Source of the DNA: a virus
IMG/VR virus record: IMGVR_UViG_3300022926_001804
Coordinates: 1 to 64,000 of that record
DNA: 64,000 nucleotides
Reading direction: 5' to 3' (one strand)
Numbering within the stretch: the stretch's first letter is position 1; each line of letters starts with the position of its first letter. The position numbers were made by a program, and so were the translations under genes. Shown one piece after another: positions 6,688-14,862 of the stretch. The notes under the pieces are model-generated. The model was not told the origin of the DNA and searched no databases. It saw only the letters and a list, made by a program, of their open reading frames with translations.

Positions 6688-8940
6688 ATGGTTGAGCCAA
6701 GTGAAGAACTACAGGTAGTATTCGATAAAGCAATTAAAGATGCTAGAAGTTTAAATCATGAATACGTAACATTAGAACATTTATTGTTTGCAATGTTATG
6801 CTCAGATAACTTCTTAAACATTCTAAACGGTTTTGGTATTGAATCAGAAAAGCTAAAGGCTGAAGTTCTTGATTATGTAAAAACTAAACTAGACGATATC
6901 GTTACCGATGTTGAAAAATACAAACCTAAAAAGACACAAACTGTAGAACGTGTAATGAACAGAGCATTTACACAAGTACTGTTTAGTGGTCGTCAACAGA
7001 TTGATATTAGCGATGTATTTCTATCAATGCTTAATGAAAAGAAATCATACGCAACATACTTGATTACTAAGTCTGGCGTAGATAAGGAACGATTCAGTAA
7101 TTATCTCAATAGCGAAATTGCTAATGAAATTGAAGACGACGAATTGCAGGGGCAAGCACAGAGAGCATTACGTGCATTTACTACCAACCTAAATAGTCAA
7201 GTTGAAAACGGAAAAATTGATCCTGTAATTGGTCGGCAAGAAGAAATTGATAGTATTGCATTGTCATTAGGACGCCGTAATAAAAATAACGTATTACTTG
7301 TTGGTGATCCGGGTGTAGGTAAAACTGCTATTGCAGAAGGTCTTGCATATCGTATTGTTAATAAAGAAGTTCCTAAGTTTCTTGAAGAGTACAGTGTTTA
7401 CAATCTAGATATTGGTGCTATGCTTGCTGGTTCAAAATATCGCGGTGACTTTGAAGAACGCTTTAAACTAGTTATGGCCGCAATTAAAAAGCAAGGTAAA
7501 ACTATTGTGTTTATTGACGAAGCACATATGATGAATGGCGCAGGTGCTGGCGGATCCAATAATGCAAACGATCTTGCTAATATGCTTAAACCTGCTCTAG
7601 GTAAAGGTGATATTAAAGTTGTTGCTTCAACTACTTGGGACGAGTATCGCAAGTACTTTGAAAAGGATCGCGCTCTTATGCGTCGATTCCAGCGTGTGAG
7701 TGTTGACGAGCCTAACAAGGAAACAACAACACAAATTCTATATGGTATTAAAAAGTACTATGAGGAGTTTCATCACACAACAATTACTGATCAAGCAATT
7801 GAAGAAGCAGTAAAATTGAGTGTAAAATATATTACCGATAAGAAGCTTCCTGATAAAGCAATTGATTTAATCGATCTAGCATGCTCAAGATTCAAAGTAA
7901 ATAATATTGAAGATAATCGAGTTGTTGGTCCAGATGAAATTAAATTTGAACTTGCTAAATTTGTAAATCTTCCACCAGAACAGATTCAGCAAAAAGAAAC
8001 TAATAATTTAAGCCAGTTAAACAAAAATCTTAAATTAAATGTTTACGGACAAGATCAAGCAATTGACGAAATTGTTGACAAAATTCTTGTTGCACAGGCA
8101 GGACTTAAAAGCGAAGACAAACCAATTGGTAGCTTTGTGTTTATGGGACCAACTGGTGTAGGTAAAACAGAGCTTGCTAAACAACTTGCTAAACATCTAA
8201 GCATTGAACTTGCAAGATTTGACATGAGTGAATATCAAGAAAAGCACAGTGTAAGTAAACTTATTGGTTCTCCTCCAGGTTATGTTGGTCATGACGATTC
8301 AAGTGGACAACTTATTAATAAGTTACAAGAATATCCTAATTGTGTACTATTACTTGATGAGATTGAAAAAGCACATCCAGATGTTGCACAAATCTTGTTG
8401 CAAATTATGGACAATGGTAAGATCACGGGTAGCGATGGAAAAGAAGCAGATGCTCGCAACTGTATTCTAATCCTTACTACTAACTTAGGCGCTGAGCAAG
8501 CTGAGAAAAACACTATTGGATTTAGTCAAGACTTTGCCGAAGATTATGGTGATGATGAATTCAAACGTTTCTTTGCTCCAGAGTTCCGCAACAGACTAGA
8601 CGGTGTAGTTACGTTTGGTAAACTAGATAAAGAAATTTCTATTAAGATTGTTGGTAAGTTTTTACTTGAATTAAGAACAATGTTAGACGATAAAAATATT
8701 TCTTGTGAAATTTCTGATGATGCAATTGACTATATTGTTGAAAAAGGATTTGATTCTAAGATGGGTGCTAGACCAATGCATCGATTTATTGATAAGGAAA
8801 TTAAACGTCCTCTAAGTAAAATGATGTTGTTTGGAGATCTAAGAGATGGTGGCTTGTTAAAGATTGATATTGCCAATGATGTCTTAACACTTATTGCACA
8901 GAAACAAAATATTGCTGATGAATCGCTTCAACACAACTAA
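6688..8940 (+). CDS. clpA: ClpA-type AAA+ unfoldase
   Basis: Hexameric ATP-dependent unfoldase. Order: Clp N domain (residues 1-145), AAA1 with Walker A GDPGVGKT at 206-213 and Walker B VFIDEAH, AAA2 with Walker A GPTGVGKT at 487-494 and Walker B LLLDEIEK, then the C-terminal D2-small domain. There is no ClpB-type long coiled coil between the modules, and the 750-residue length matches ClpA. An IGF tripeptide at about residue 610 occupies the position of the ClpP-docking IGL loop, so it may dock on host ClpP. No ClpP gene is seen in the window. It follows a sigma70-type promoter. Confidence 0.92.
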   Translation: MVEPSEELQVVFDKAIKDARSLNHEYVTLEHLLFAMLCSDNFLNILNGFGIESEKLKAEVLDYVKTKLDDIVTDVEKYKPKKTQTVERVMNRAFTQVLFSGRQQIDISDVFLSMLNEKKSYATYLITKSGVDKERFSNYLNSEIANEIEDDELQGQAQRALRAFTTNLNSQVENGKIDPVIGRQEEIDSIALSLGRRNKNNVLLVGDPGVGKTAIAEGLAYRIVNKEVPKFLEEYSVYNLDIGAMLAGSKYRGDFEERFKLVMAAIKKQGKTIVFIDEAHMMNGAGAGGSNNANDLANMLKPALGKGDIKVVASTTWDEYRKYFEKDRALMRRFQRVSVDEPNKETTTQILYGIKKYYEEFHHTTITDQAIEEAVKLSVKYITDKKLPDKAIDLIDLACSRFKVNNIEDNRVVGPDEIKFELAKFVNLPPEQIQQKETNNLSQLNKNLKLNVYGQDQAIDEIVDKILVAQAGLKSEDKPIGSFVFMGPTGVGKTELAKQLAKHLSIELARFDMSEYQEKHSVSKLIGSPPGYVGHDDSSGQLINKLQEYPNCVLLLDEIEKAHPDVAQILLQIMDNGKITGSDGKEADARNCILILTTNLGAEQAEKNTIGFSQDFAEDYGDDEFKRFFAPEFRNRLDGVVTFGKLDKEISIKIVGKFLLELRTMLDDKNISCEISDDAIDYIVEKGFDSKMGARPMHRFIDKEIKRPLSKMMLFGDLRDGGLLKIDIANDVLTLIAQKQNIADESLQHN

Positions 8941-9598
8941 ACTCTTTTATAGAAAGTATCTATATAAATTAAGAATACGCAACGATGTTGCCGGGCTGTT
9001 TAGAGGTCTTAATCTTAGCTATATTAAGTCTAAGTTAGACACTATGCAACAGTTTGCTGAAGGCGAGTTATCAATTCCAAGCCCCTTTAAATGGGGCTTG
9101 CGAACTCCTAAAAATGTATCTTTAGAAATGTTTATGGATGCATGTGTATTATATCGTACATTTTTAGATAATAAAGATAACTGCACAATTAGAGTTGAAG
9201 GACATGTCATTGACATTTATTCAAACGAAGAAGATTGGTTAGAGAAATTATCTAAGCAAATAAATTGCGAAGAGTTTCATGCTCCTAGCAATGAAAATAA
9301 AGAGTTTTTAAAAAACAATACTAATGTAGTAATTTGTAATGAAGAGGTTGTGGAATGGCCATATCAAATATATTTTGGAAAATTTATTGATCCTAACTTT
9401 GCTAGTTACTGTGAAAATAATTCTAATATTAAAATAGGAAAAACAGCATTAGAATGTGCTAGATCTAAAGGTTGGTGTTTAGGATTTTACTTTTGGACCA
9501 CTACTGAAAAGCAAGCAATGCTGGCTCAAATAGCACTAGGCGGAGGCGTACAAAAAATCATAAAATATGTAAGTCAGTCCGAATTGCATAAATACTAG
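8918..9598 (+). CDS. Conserved phage protein of unknown function
   Basis: A 227-residue protein with no recognised domain. The N-terminus is basic (MNRFNTTKLFYRKYLYKLRIR) and the middle is mixed alpha/beta. I start it at ATG 8918, inside the end of clpA; an in-frame ATG at 8894 lies deeper in clpA and is less likely. A GC-rich hairpin (9078-9100) lies within the coding sequence. Confidence 0.7.
   Translation: MNRFNTTKLFYRKYLYKLRIRNDVAGLFRGLNLSYIKSKLDTMQQFAEGELSIPSPFKWGLRTPKNVSLEMFMDACVLYRTFLDNKDNCTIRVEGHVIDIYSNEEDWLEKLSKQINCEEFHAPSNENKEFLKNNTNVVICNEEVVEWPYQIYFGKFIDPNFASYCENNSNIKIGKTALECARSKGWCLGFYFWTTTEKQAMLAQIALGGGVQKIIKYVSQSELHKY
9078..9100 (+). other. Perfect GC-rich hairpin inside a coding sequence
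   Basis: CAAGCCCC, loop TTTAAAT, GGGGCTTG: an uninterrupted 8-bp stem in otherwise AT-rich DNA, within the gene after clpA. No U-tract follows, so it is not a standard terminator; it could be an RNA-processing or attenuation structure. Confidence 0.35.
9587..9594 (+). promoter_or_regulatory. T4-late-type promoter box CATAAATA
   Basis: CATAAATA lies six bases before ATG 9600, overlapping the end of the upstream gene. Transcription from it would start at or just past that ATG, so it may instead serve the following genes. Confidence 0.35.
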
Positions 9599-9599
9599 T

Positions 9600-9941
9600 A
9601 TGCCTAGTACAAGTGAAATAATTTTATCAGCAAACACAGCAACAGACGGTTCTACAGTAACTACTGTTGTTGGATCCGCCTTTAAGGGCGACGGTTATTA
9701 TGGACGATCTGATGGTGTCCATACAGTTCAATACGACTTAAACGGAGTTACCGGTGATATTATCATCCAGGCTACTCTTGCAATAGATCCAGCAGATGCT
9801 GACTGGTTCAATGTACATTCGTATACTGCCGCACAAGAAACTACCGTTAGATATACAAATTTTACTGGTAATTTTGTTTGGATTAGAGCAAAAATAATCA
9901 TCACAGATGGAACCGTAAATAGCATTAGGCTAAATCATTAG
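9600..9941 (+). CDS. Small beta-rich protein, probably structural
   Basis: A 113-residue protein rich in Thr, Val and Gly with alternating strand patterns (GDIIIQATLAIDP, FVWIRAKIIITDG) and no membrane segment. The sequence style is that of small virion surface or fibre-associated proteins in T4-like marine phages. No family is named with confidence. It starts just after a late-type promoter box and precedes the internal-protein-like cluster. Confidence 0.65.
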   Translation: MPSTSEIILSANTATDGSTVTTVVGSAFKGDGYYGRSDGVHTVQYDLNGVTGDIIIQATLAIDPADADWFNVHSYTAAQETTVRYTNFTGNFVWIRAKIIITDGTVNSIRLNH

Positions 9942-9949
9942 GAAGTAGA

Positions 9950-10213
9950 ATGAAGAATTTTATTAACATTGTATTTGACAAAATTGAAGAAGTAGATGAT
10001 ATTGTAGTCGAATCAGTTGCTACAAGTGCATCTAATGCTTTAATGGAAAGTGAAACTAATTATTTGTTATTTGAAGATGAAAGCAAAACAATCTTAGCAG
10101 TTGAAACTCATGTGCAACTAACTGAAGAAGAGTCTAATGAAGTTGCAGTTAATATTGCAAATACATTGTTTGACCTAGGATATGAGAGTTTTGATATCGA
10201 GGTAAGTGTATAA
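9950..10213 (+). CDS. Small acidic protein of unknown function
   Basis: An 87-residue, strongly acidic protein (many Glu and Asp, few basic residues) with a GGAAG ribosome site. It shares its last base with the start of the next gene. I see no motif. It may assist the neighbouring 568-residue protein. Confidence 0.65.
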   Translation: MKNFINIVFDKIEEVDDIVVESVATSASNALMESETNYLLFEDESKTILAVETHVQLTEEESNEVAVNIANTLFDLGYESFDIEVSV

Positions 10214-11919
10214 TGAAATTTTTTCAAATTAAAGAAGCTATTAATTCTAAACAATTATTAGAAGCTAATACTGGATTAGAAGCTCAACATGCAATGCATG
10301 ATATAAAAACAATTAGTGATGCATTACCAAAAGTTCCTACAGAAGAAGTACAACAAAAAAAGTCACTAATTAATGATCTTAAAAATATTAAACAATTTTT
10401 AAGTAATTTTATTGAAAAAGCAAAGGCTGAGTTAAATCAACCTGCTACAGAATCAATTGAAACTGAAGCTACTCCTGATGTTAAAAGAAAGTTAGATCTT
10501 CTTAGTCCAAATGCTAAAAAACGTGCACCAGCAATATCTGCTACAGATAATCTTGATGAAGACGCACAAGAAATTTTAGCTGAAATTATGGATATGATCC
10601 AATGGGTCGAAGTTAATGTTGAAGATGAAAGTAAGAAAAAAGAAGGGATAGCTCGTGTTAACAGTTTGTTAGATAAAGTTACTAATAAATTCGTAGTACT
10701 GACACAAGAAAGAGATACTGCTCGTTCACAGCGTGATGAAGCAATTAATTTTGTGAAAGAAGTAACTGGTGTACTTGTACAATTAGGTAACAAAGTACAG
10801 GGCTTTGAAATTAAAGATCCATCTGAACTAAAAGGCAAAGATAAAACTTCTTATAATAAACTTGCAGTCAATGCAGAAAAGTTTACAAAGACTTTAAAGC
10901 AAGCATTGTTTGGTAAAATACTTGATATGCAAGAAGGAAGTGATGTAACCCAAGATGAGATCAAAGATTTTTTACAAGCCTGTGTCGACGGTAAAGTAAT
11001 TAATATGCTAAGACTTATTTCTGTAAACAAAGGTAACGTTAAAGATTTTGTAAATCCAAACTATCAAAAAGTTTTTGACATTTTTGTAAAAGAAAATATC
11101 TTTAGTTATTCGCCAGGATCAACTTCAGGAGCTATTGGCCCAGGAGAAATGGCATTATCGATGATGGGCAACCCTGCCGAAAAAGGTAAAAAGGGTGACT
11201 TGAAAATCGGCGATAAGGAAGTTGAAATTAAAGCTAGTGATCGAACAGGTGGGCGTTTTAATAGTAAAGCACTTGCAAAGGCAACTACAGGTTGGAAAAT
11301 TTGGGCTGAAAAGATTAATCAAATTTGTCAAAATGCTCCTAAAGATGCAACTATAAAAGTTAAACAAAAAGATGGCACATTTAAAAAAATGCCTATGACA
11401 AAATATGACGGTAATCAATATAATGTACTTAGAGGGAAAGCGAAACTAGGTAGTAGATATAACTGGAATGGCGGAGGTCTTGAAAAGTTAAACAATGAAG
11501 TATTAGAACCTTATTCAAACTTTGACATGACATATAATCTATTCCATGATACTATTAAAGGATTAGTTCAAAATTACGATCAAATTTCAAAACCGGCTTT
11601 TAACGACGATGGAACTCCAAATGAACATCATAAGCCTTTTGATCCAAGTGCGTTGATTGGCGGCGCAATTAAGCAGAATGGCGAAGTTGACATAGAAAAA
11701 ATGAATGTTGCGTATTCTAAAATTGCGTATACCAGTTATCATTTAGCAGATGGTATTACTACTATCATGTTATTAAGAACTGATAATCTAAATTTCACTA
11801 TAATTGACGACGGAGATGACTTAGTTGATAACATGGAACGTAATCAAGTTTCTACAGGCGGCGGATTTACATGGAATGATGATCAGCAATCGCCGACACC
11901 AGGATATATGTCAGCATAG
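10213..11919 (+). CDS. Putative internal head protein with PD-(D/E)XK nuclease-like motif
   Basis: A 568-residue protein starting MKFFQIKE, the N-terminal motif shared across this cluster. Residues 1-280 are helical and coiled-coil-like. At about residues 310-350 the sequence GEMALSMMG, then KKGDLKIGDKEVEIKAS, fits a restriction-endonuclease-like core (Glu, Asp-Leu, then Glu-x-Lys). A Gly/Asp-rich tail follows. T4-like marine phages carry related genes annotated only as structural. Nuclease activity is inferred from the motif alone. Confidence 0.6.
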   Translation: MKFFQIKEAINSKQLLEANTGLEAQHAMHDIKTISDALPKVPTEEVQQKKSLINDLKNIKQFLSNFIEKAKAELNQPATESIETEATPDVKRKLDLLSPNAKKRAPAISATDNLDEDAQEILAEIMDMIQWVEVNVEDESKKKEGIARVNSLLDKVTNKFVVLTQERDTARSQRDEAINFVKEVTGVLVQLGNKVQGFEIKDPSELKGKDKTSYNKLAVNAEKFTKTLKQALFGKILDMQEGSDVTQDEIKDFLQACVDGKVINMLRLISVNKGNVKDFVNPNYQKVFDIFVKENIFSYSPGSTSGAIGPGEMALSMMGNPAEKGKKGDLKIGDKEVEIKASDRTGGRFNSKALAKATTGWKIWAEKINQICQNAPKDATIKVKQKDGTFKKMPMTKYDGNQYNVLRGKAKLGSRYNWNGGGLEKLNNEVLEPYSNFDMTYNLFHDTIKGLVQNYDQISKPAFNDDGTPNEHHKPFDPSALIGGAIKQNGEVDIEKMNVAYSKIAYTSYHLADGITTIMLLRTDNLNFTIIDDGDDLVDNMERNQVSTGGGFTWNDDQQSPTPGYMSA

Positions 11920-11928
11920 GAAAATTAT

Positions 11929-12858
11929 ATGAAAAAAACTTTTAAAGATTATCTAGCAGAACAAGAAAAATTTAGAGATCACCTTGCTGAAGAAGAATAT
12001 GACAGACAGCGTGACAAAGATGCAGTAAGTGGTAAGCCTCGCAAATTATCCGTAGGCTCTGGTGGCGGAAAACCTAAAGGTTATAGCAAAGATGAAGCTG
12101 AACAGGCCGCATTGGATAACATAAAGAAAATGCCGCAATTTTCTAAAGAAGATGCTCCTAAAGCATTAAAAGTAGCAGGTGGAGTAGCACTCGGTACACT
12201 AACTGGTGTTGGCGGAGCATTGATTGGACAAATGTTTGCTCCATTCTTAGGTGGCGCGGCTGGCGGTATTGCTGGTGCTGTTGGAGGATATAAAGCAGGT
12301 GCAGGTGGAACTGATGCACTGTGGAACACTATAGCTAGTAAATTTGGAAGCGAAGAGCGAGCACAAAAAGTAGGTATGGCTCATGCTAAAGCCGCTGCCG
12401 ATGGTGAAAAAACATTTACTGTTGGAGATAAAGAATATCCTGTAACTCTAAAACCAGAAAACGCAGGAAAAGCTGTACAAGCAGTTAAACAAGCTGTTGC
12501 AACAAGTGAAACTATTAGAATTAAAGAACTTGCAGGTATTAGTGAAGAAACTTACGACGGCGATGACTTTTATGAAGCATATGGTGACCTTTGGTTTAAT
12601 GAAGACGAAATGCTAGACGAAGCAGAATATCAAGGACGCAAAGTCAAACTTGGCAAGCCAATGCGTGGCGATGTTAAAAAGTTTAAAGTATATGTTAAGA
12701 ATCCTAAAGGCAACGTAGTTAAAGTTAACTTTGGTGATCCTGACATGAAGATTAAAAAAAGTAATCCAGCACGTAGAAGAAGTTTCCGTGCAAGACATAA
12801 CTGTGATAATCCAGGACCACGTACTAAGGCACGTTACTGGTCGTGTAGAAAATGGTAA
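11929..12858 (+). CDS. Putative internal head protein with glycine-zipper hydrophobic segment
   Basis: A 309-residue protein. The N-terminus MKKTFKDYLAE resembles the T4 internal-protein targeting sequence. Residues about 80-125 form Gly/Ala-rich hydrophobic stretches with GxxxG patterns, suggesting membrane insertion. After an acidic region containing ELAGISEE and MLDEAEYQ comes a basic C-terminal module (residues about 240-309) ending with RARHNCDN and RYWSCRKW. This module looks like a separable nucleic-acid-binding piece. It could be ejected with the genome; that is inference. Confidence 0.6.
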   Translation: MKKTFKDYLAEQEKFRDHLAEEEYDRQRDKDAVSGKPRKLSVGSGGGKPKGYSKDEAEQAALDNIKKMPQFSKEDAPKALKVAGGVALGTLTGVGGALIGQMFAPFLGGAAGGIAGAVGGYKAGAGGTDALWNTIASKFGSEERAQKVGMAHAKAAADGEKTFTVGDKEYPVTLKPENAGKAVQAVKQAVATSETIRIKELAGISEETYDGDDFYEAYGDLWFNEDEMLDEAEYQGRKVKLGKPMRGDVKKFKVYVKNPKGNVVKVNFGDPDMKIKKSNPARRRSFRARHNCDNPGPRTKARYWSCRKW

Positions 12859-12867
12859 GGAAGTAAT

Positions 12868-13212
12868 ATGAAGTTATTTGAATTTGTAGAAGATAGAATG
12901 GGACAAGAAAAAGATAAACTTCCGTACGATGTAGTCGAAGACATTCATTTTCATATGATTAGTGACGATTCATTTTATAGAAAACATTATCTACCATGTA
13001 TGGATAGTTTAGGTGAAGATGGCATGGATGAAGAAAAAGTTATGCCTATGATTCATAAATGCGTTAATCACTATTGCAATAAATATGACATTAATAAAGA
13101 ACCAAAAGATTTACTTTCTAACGAAGAAAAAGCGGACTTAGTAAAGAGAGTTTTAGATTACGAAAAAAATCCACCCAAAGGAGATGACGGTGCGTTTAAG
13201 ACATCTATTTGA
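12868..13212 (+). CDS. Small protein with the shared MKLFEFVE N-terminus
   Basis: A 114-residue acidic protein beginning MKLFEFVE, one of the cluster with hydrophobic-x-Glu at residues 6-8. Several His and Cys (EDIHFHMI, LPCMD, HKCVNHYCNKYD) could bind metal, but no known motif matches. It has a GGAAG ribosome site and overlaps the next gene by 23 bases. Likely part of the same packaged set; function unknown. Confidence 0.6.
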   Translation: MKLFEFVEDRMGQEKDKLPYDVVEDIHFHMISDDSFYRKHYLPCMDSLGEDGMDEEKVMPMIHKCVNHYCNKYDINKEPKDLLSNEEKADLVKRVLDYEKNPPKGDDGAFKTSI

Positions 13213-14635
13213 AGCTGAAACAAAAACAGCCGTTGCATCTTTTGGTAGACTTAATCCTCCTACCACTGGCCATAATGCTATGGTTGATGAAATTAAAAAA
13301 GTGCCAGGGGATCACTTTTTATTTTTAAGTCATTCGCAAGGCGCTAAAAACCCAGATGCTAAACCTGGAACTAAAGCAGGTGAAAACAAAGATCCTTTAA
13401 GTTTTTCAGAAAAACTACCTTTGGTTAAACAAGCATTTCCGAACGTAAATGTAGGATATGCTGATGTTACTAAGATCTTTGACATGCCTGTAAAATTATA
13501 TAAATTAGGATATAAAAAACTAATTATAGTTGCTGGCAATGATCGTATGTCTTCATATAAAAGTATATTTCCTAAATATAATGGTGTAGAAGGCGATCAT
13601 GGTTATTACAAATTTGACAATATTGAATTTGTAGAACTTACAAGAGATGAAGAAGCTGAAGGTGTAGAAGGCATGAGTGCTAGTAAACTACGTCAGGCTG
13701 TTCGTAACAATGATTTTGAAAGTTTTAAAAAAGGATTAATTGCTGGTAATCCACAACAATTATTTGACACTATCAAAGAAAGACTTGCTGTAGATAGTTT
13801 AGGAGTAAAACAAGAAGAACCTATAGAAGAGCCTATAGAAGAGCCTGCAAAAGAAGGTATCGGTGCTATGGCTAAAGGTGCTGTAGGTCATGTTAAAAAT
13901 GCCGCAACAGCAGGCAAATTAATTTTAAAGTATGACCAAACAGGTAGAGAAGAAGATGCATTTGCGGCGATCAAGCACGGCTGGCAATGGATTAAAAATC
14001 CTAAGATGCGAAGAGGTATTGTAAATCTTGTTAAAAAATATGCAACAAAACAAGGACAAGATTGGCCAACTGCTGTAGCTCATATTAAAAAGAACACAGG
14101 AATAGATGTCTCTAATGTAAACGAATCACAAGATACTCCTACAAGAGACAAAGAAGATTATAACGCAAAGAGAAAAGCATTACAAGATATACAAATGGAT
14201 CCTAATACAGCTAACGATCCAGATCTAAAAAAAGAATTAATTCGACGTCTTGCGTCCTTAGAAAAAAATAAGCCACAAGAAATTGCCGAACTTAAAGTAC
14301 AACAACAACGTCCAAAGATTGAGGTAATGTATAATATTGCTGATCGTAAAGACGATAAACCTTTTCCATTAAGTTATAAAGATACTGGCGGCGCAAGCAC
14401 AGGTGGACAAGTAATGATCACACCACAACAAGCACAAAAATTTATTAAATTCTACGAACAACGAGCCGATGATGAAAAAATATTAATGCAAAAAGCATTG
14501 TCTAGTGTTAGCGGTACAATGAACTTGTTAAAGAATCTTGGTATGGAAGCTAATTCTATACTACCTAATAACCCAGATGCAGAAATTAAAAGTCCTGAAG
14601 AGAAACTTAGAGCTAATTTAGCAAAGGGCGTGTAA
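13190..14635 (+). CDS. Nucleotidylyltransferase-like domain fused to a long helical tail; GTG start
   Basis: Residues 1-200 form a cytidylyltransferase/NMN-adenylyltransferase-like Rossmann domain: FGRLNPPTTGHN (equivalent of the HxGH loop), LIIVAGNDR, and GMSASKLRQAV (the SxxxxR-type loop). Residues 205-481 are a charged linker with two 12-base repeats (bases 13821-13845) and a helical tail. I choose GTG 13190 over ATG 13184 because AAAGGAG lies six bases before GTG, and because the start then reads VRLRHLFE, aligning with its neighbours' eight-residue motif. Similar domains occur in T4-like cyanophages; substrate unknown. Confidence 0.7.
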   Translation: MRLRHLFEAETKTAVASFGRLNPPTTGHNAMVDEIKKVPGDHFLFLSHSQGAKNPDAKPGTKAGENKDPLSFSEKLPLVKQAFPNVNVGYADVTKIFDMPVKLYKLGYKKLIIVAGNDRMSSYKSIFPKYNGVEGDHGYYKFDNIEFVELTRDEEAEGVEGMSASKLRQAVRNNDFESFKKGLIAGNPQQLFDTIKERLAVDSLGVKQEEPIEEPIEEPAKEGIGAMAKGAVGHVKNAATAGKLILKYDQTGREEDAFAAIKHGWQWIKNPKMRRGIVNLVKKYATKQGQDWPTAVAHIKKNTGIDVSNVNESQDTPTRDKEDYNAKRKALQDIQMDPNTANDPDLKKELIRRLASLEKNKPQEIAELKVQQQRPKIEVMYNIADRKDDKPFPLSYKDTGGASTGGQVMITPQQAQKFIKFYEQRADDEKILMQKALSSVSGTMNLLKNLGMEANSILPNNPDAEIKSPEEKLRANLAKGV

Positions 14636-14862
14636 TGGATATTGAACGTTTAAAACAGCTTGCAGGTATAAATGAATTCAAAGGATGGACACAATACACT
14701 CCTGAGAATATCTCTCAGACTGGTACAGAAAAACGTAAAATAGAACGCGAAAAAAATATTAAACCTGGTACAGATGAATGGTTTAAACTTTGGTTTAGTT
14801 TACCTCATATGACTGGTTCTGTTAATAAATCTCCAGGATTTCGAGGACGTAAACGCAAATGA
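14635..14862 (+). CDS. Small basic protein with LAGINE site
   Basis: A 75-residue protein starting MDIERLKQLAGINE, then a basic tail ending in FRGRKRK. ELAGISE-type strings also occur in the 11.9 kb protein, which hints at a common processing site. It overlaps both neighbours by one to four bases. Function unknown; DNA binding by the basic tail is plausible. Confidence 0.6.
   Translation: MDIERLKQLAGINEFKGWTQYTPENISQTGTEKRKIEREKNIKPGTDEWFKLWFSLPHMTGSVNKSPGFRGRKRK

Noticed and set aside
13810-13860. CRISPR-like or regulatory tandem repeat
   Set aside because: The 12-base CCTATAGAAGAG repeats encode a Pro-Ile-Glu-Glu linker; only two to three copies and no spacers.
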